A stretch of 64,000 nucleotides of DNA from Alteromonadaceae bacterium Bs31 (GTDB taxonomy: Bacteria > Pseudomonadota > Gammaproteobacteria > Pseudomonadales > Cellvibrionaceae), in contig FXAI01000006.1 of the NCBI GenBank assembly GCA_900177435.1, forward strand, positions 1-64,000, read 5' to 3'. Positions 61,100 to 64,000 of the stretch are shown in pieces; position 1 is the stretch's first letter, and the number at the start of each line of letters is the position of its first letter. The notes below the pieces were generated by a model. The model made no database searches. It was not told where the DNA came from and saw only the letters and a program-made list of their open reading frames with translations. The position numbers and the translations under genes were made by a program.

Positions 61100-61118
61100 T
61101 GAGTTCGCCGATGAGTGG

Positions 61119-62720
61119 CTAGCGCGATTTAGTCACATCTACAAAGAGGGTAAGGGATTGGCCCGGTTGCAGGTACTTGGATGTATTGATCTGATTCCAA
61201 CGTAAAATATCGTTGACACCCAGCTGAAATTTATCCGCAATGCGGTGTAGGGAGTCTCCCTTTCTTACCTTATAAGAAACCTTCCGGATAACCGGTTTAC
61301 TGGTGTCTACGGCGTTTGCTTGTGTCTGCGCGGTACTCGTCCATATGGCAAGAGATTGCCCGGGGTGTATGGGGTCTTTGGGGGCCATGTTGTTCCAGCG
61401 GGCAATTTTCTTTGTGCTGACTTTGTAGCGCTGTGCAATGCTCCAGAGGCTTTCACCCTGTGCAACCTTGTGATCAACACGATTACCCTTGGCCGTTTTA
61501 GCGCTCTGGCTGCGCCGCTGGCTTAAGCGTTGATCAGCACTTTGACTGTAGTGTGCGGTGTCTGCGGTTGCCACGGGCACCATAAGGATTTTTCCAGCGC
61601 GTATAAACGTGCCTCGAATATTGTTTATGGATTTTAAACTGCTAACACTGATGTTGTGGTCGGTGGCAATAGTAGAGAGGTTATCGCCTTCGCGGATGGT
61701 GTAGCGCTGCCAGGTCACCCGCTGTTCGGGGGGTAGCTGAGCCAGGTTGTGCTTAAAATTTACGGCTTTGTCCACAGGCACCAGCAGACGATGTGGTCCA
61801 TCGGGGTCTGTTGCCCAGCGATTATACGCGGGGTTCAGGGCGTAGAGGGCGTCCATGTCGATGTCGGCCAGTTTAGCTGCTTGTGCTAGATCGATTTGGC
61901 CGCCGGTATCGACAACCGTGAAATAGGGCTCATTCGGCACACTGTAGAGGTCAAGCCCGTACACTTCAGGGTCTTTAATCAGGATGGCCAGAGCAATTAG
62001 TTTGGGCACGTAGGCTTCTGTTTCGCGTGGTAAATCCAGATTCCAGAAATCTGTTTCTTTACCGCGCTTGCGGTTTTTACGCATGGCCTTGGAAACATTA
62101 CCGGAACCACTATTGTAGGAGGCGAGGGCGTGCATCCAGTCGCCGTCGAAGCGTTTATTTAAACTTTGCAAATATCGCAGTGCTGCATCGGTTGAGGCTA
62201 CAACGTCTCGGCGGCCGTCATACCACCAGTCTTGCTTTAGGCCCATCATCTTGCCGGTGCCTGGAATGAATTGCCACATGCCCGAAGCACGGCCGTGGGA
62301 GTAAGCGAAAGGATCAAAGGCGCTCTCTACAATGGGCAGTAAGGCCAGCTCCATGGGCATATCGCGTTTTTCTATTTCTTCCACGATGTGATAAAGGTAG
62401 CGTTCTCCGCGTTTGGCTACCCGATTTATATATTCTGGGTGCTTGGCGTACCAGTCGAGTTGTTGCCTTACTCGGCGATTGATGTCGTGGTCGAGTGAAT
62501 ATCCATTTCTTATGCGCTGCCAAACATCGATATCCACGGGTTCTGGCAAGAGCGCAAGCTCGTTTTCGCTGAGCGTGTCCTCCGGCTCACTGGGCTGGAG
62601 AGCATAGCTGGCATTTCCATCTTGGCTCGCGTTAGCGCTTAATGGGGTTGTGCTATTAACACTGCTGCATGCACTTAGAACAAGCAGGGATAAAATAATT
62701 AACAAATTTCGAAGTGGCAT
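61119..62720 (-). CDS. mltD: membrane-bound lytic murein transglycosylase D
   Basis: A 533-residue outer-membrane lipoprotein (MPLRNLLIILSLLVLSAC, lipobox LSAC). The SLT domain occupies about residues 105-260, with the catalytic glutamate in ALLPIVESAFDPFAYSHGRA followed by SGMWQFIPGTGKMMGLKQDW and ALASYNSGSGNV. Three LysM peptidoglycan-binding repeats follow: YTIREGDNLSTIATDHNISV, HKVAQGESLWSIAQRYKVST and YKVRKGDSLHRIADKFQLGV. It cleaves the glycan backbone to 1,6-anhydro-muropeptides. In gammaproteobacteria mltD and gloB are usually neighbours, as here. Confidence 0.95.
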   Translation of the reverse strand: MPLRNLLIILSLLVLSACSSVNSTTPLSANASQDGNASYALQPSEPEDTLSENELALLPEPVDIDVWQRIRNGYSLDHDINRRVRQQLDWYAKHPEYINRVAKRGERYLYHIVEEIEKRDMPMELALLPIVESAFDPFAYSHGRASGMWQFIPGTGKMMGLKQDWWYDGRRDVVASTDAALRYLQSLNKRFDGDWMHALASYNSGSGNVSKAMRKNRKRGKETDFWNLDLPRETEAYVPKLIALAILIKDPEVYGLDLYSVPNEPYFTVVDTGGQIDLAQAAKLADIDMDALYALNPAYNRWATDPDGPHRLLVPVDKAVNFKHNLAQLPPEQRVTWQRYTIREGDNLSTIATDHNISVSSLKSINNIRGTFIRAGKILMVPVATADTAHYSQSADQRLSQRRSQSAKTAKGNRVDHKVAQGESLWSIAQRYKVSTKKIARWNNMAPKDPIHPGQSLAIWTSTAQTQANAVDTSKPVIRKVSYKVRKGDSLHRIADKFQLGVNDILRWNQINTSKYLQPGQSLTLFVDVTKSR

Positions 62721-62873
62721 GCGTAAATTCTATAAAATAAGTAATCTCGTTCGAGCTAAATCGCATCAAATAGTTCAAGAAATTCCATCAAACCTTGAAA
62801 TACAGCGTTGCGCAATTAAGCGTTTCAGGCGGTGTAGTCTACTGCTGAGCAAATGTATTTCAACTTAAATGAA

Positions 62874-63638
62874 TTAAAAACGGTCTTTCCATTGACGAAG
62901 TTTGCTAAAAACTTCCAGTTCCGTGCGGTAATTGCCCGGAAATTTATCTTCAAGCAACTGCACTATGTGTGTGTCGTTGCAGCGCAAGAAAGGGTTGTAA
63001 TGCTTTTCTTCTCCAACACTTACTGGAAGTGTACAAGCTACACCTTCTATTTGCTGAGTTTTATCCCGAACGGCCTTGTTGTTGGGCATTGCTTCTTGTG
63101 CAAAAGCAAGGTTGGCTTTGGTGTATTCATGTGTGCAGTAGATTAGCGAGCTGTCTGGCAGCGCTTTAATGCGGTCTAAGGACTGCTTTAGTTGCTCGGC
63201 GCTGCCTCCCAGCAAGCGACCGCAGCCCGCTGAAAAGAGAGTATCGCCACTGAAAATACGTAAACGGTGGTCATATTCGGTAATATAGGCAATGTGGTCT
63301 TCTGTGTGGCCGGGTATGGCTATTACGCTGAAGGTCACACCGTGTAGCGTAAATGTGCTGCCTTCGTTCACGTACTGGTTAACCTGCGGGATGCGTGGTG
63401 TTTCTGGCCCAATCACCCGGCAATTAAAATGTTCCACCAGTTCTGCAATGCCGTCGGTATGATCCCAGTGGCGATGGGTGACCAGGATGTCAGTGATGTG
63501 CTTACGGTGTTTTTGCGCAAAATCGATGGCGGGTTTTGCCAGGCCGGGGTCGACAGCTATCATCCATGGGCTATCTGTTTGGTGTATGACCCATAGATAG
63601 TTGTCTTTAAGGATTGGTATAGGAGTTAGTTCTAACAT
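62874..63638 (-). CDS. gloB: hydroxyacylglutathione hydrolase (glyoxalase II)
   Basis: A 254-residue metallo-beta-lactamase-fold thioesterase that converts S-D-lactoylglutathione to D-lactate and glutathione. It has MLELTPIPILKDNYLWVIHQ at the start, the zinc motif THRHWDHTDGIAELV, VIAIPGHTEDHIAYI, FSGDTLFSAGCGRLLGGSAE and THEYTKANLAFAQ. The ending RTELEVFSKLRQWKDRF is normal. All metal ligands are present, in contrast to the degenerate MBL protein at 6.7 kb. Divergent from the methyltransferase gene at the window edge. Confidence 0.96.
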   Translation of the reverse strand: MLELTPIPILKDNYLWVIHQTDSPWMIAVDPGLAKPAIDFAQKHRKHITDILVTHRHWDHTDGIAELVEHFNCRVIGPETPRIPQVNQYVNEGSTFTLHGVTFSVIAIPGHTEDHIAYITEYDHRLRIFSGDTLFSAGCGRLLGGSAEQLKQSLDRIKALPDSSLIYCTHEYTKANLAFAQEAMPNNKAVRDKTQQIEGVACTLPVSVGEEKHYNPFLRCNDTHIVQLLEDKFPGNYRTELEVFSKLRQWKDRF

Positions 63639-63751
63639 ATTGAATATTAAGTACTTTGCTTGTGGTATCGGTGCTTTTACATGGCTCCAAGAGCATTGCC
63701 TTGAATTATTTGAGTGTTACACTAGCACAAACGCAAATCAGCGTAGAAAGT

Positions 63752-64000
63752 ATGAGCATGAACGCCAGTAGAAAAAGTATTAAGCCGCTACACCAAACAA
63801 TTTCAGATATCGCCAAGTGGTACGACACCCCGCTCGGTGAGTCTCTGCTTGCCGCTCAGCAACAGGTATTGAATGAAGAGTTGAGTTGCTTATTTGGTTA
63901 CCACCTTATGCAGCTCAGCGTTTTGCCCTATAACCGTCTTTCGGAATCCAGTCGTATTAACCATTGCTTTTCCCTTTCGCCGGCCATTGTTCAGTCGCCC
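63752..64000 (+). CDS. probable SAM-dependent methyltransferase, 5' part only
   Basis: Reading runs off the window end after 83 codons. It starts at 63752 (MSMNASRKSIKPLHQTISDI; a second ATG two codons later is possible). The first residues AKWYDTPLGESLLAAQQQ, VLNEELSCLFGYHLMQLSVL match the N terminus of the methyltransferase-domain protein that commonly lies next to gloB and opposite to it in gammaproteobacteria. The SAM-binding motif itself lies beyond the window, so the assignment rests on this N-terminal pattern and on gene order. Confidence 0.65.
   Translation, partial: MSMNASRKSIKPLHQTISDIAKWYDTPLGESLLAAQQQVLNEELSCLFGYHLMQLSVLPYNRLSESSRINHCFSLSPAIVQSP

Overview
The window looks like chromosomal DNA of a marine, plant-polysaccharide-degrading gammaproteobacterium of the Cellvibrio/Saccharophagus/Teredinibacter type. 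The evidence is a dense set of secreted carbohydrate-active enzymes, many of them lipoproteins, joined to carbohydrate-binding modules (CBMs) by long poly-serine linkers. The housekeeping genes (gloB, mltD, yaeQ, yajD, an opp-type transporter) are of ordinary gammaproteobacterial type. The assignment is by gene content only; no search was run.

Region 1 (1-5 kb) is a decaying integrative element at a tRNA-Leu(UAA). It holds a P4-type tyrosine integrase, an AbiE-type toxin-antitoxin pair whose toxin gene is frameshifted, a few unknown small genes, an AlpA-type excision regulator on the minus strand broken by one base, an IS4-family transposase tail also broken by one base, and palindromic repeats.

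Region 2 (5-26.7 kb) is a polysaccharide-utilisation region. It encodes a GH10 xylanase lipoprotein, a secreted metallo-beta-lactamase-fold protein with degenerate metal ligands, a lipoprotein made only of CBMs, a TonB-dependent receptor followed by a GH5 mannanase-like enzyme, a REP-associated transposase relic, a second GH10 xylanase with four CBMs, a DUF1593 nucleoside-hydrolase-like lipoprotein and a CE8 pectinesterase. The best observation in the window is here: the GH5 TIM barrel is interrupted before its last strand by 533 residues that form exactly three CBM repeats in circularly permuted order, with a TGGG microhomology at both junctions.

Region 3 (26.7-32.2 kb) is mostly housekeeping: a LysR regulator divergent from a pirin, a DEAD-box helicase, a DUF3010 protein, an RNase HI-like protein, YaeQ and YajD.

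Region 4 (32.3-44.8 kb) returns to polysaccharide and pectin use: a DUF5916/CBM9-like outer-membrane protein divergent from a GH95 alpha-L-fucosidase, a small membrane protein, a PL9 pectate lyase with CBM2 and two pectin-type CBMs, a GH105 unsaturated-uronyl hydrolase and two tandem periplasmic binding-protein-like genes. The pectinesterase, PL9 lyase and GH105 enzyme form a logical series: de-esterify, cleave, then trim the unsaturated end.

Region 5 (45-64 kb) contains an RND efflux pair, a HAD phosphatase, a patatin-like lipase, a likely operon of M3 oligopeptidase plus oppA-B-C-DF, an HDOD/GAF signalling protein, MltD, GloB and the start of a methyltransferase. At least four non-coding stretches contain minus-strand reading frames or relics that no intact gene explains; they are listed separately.
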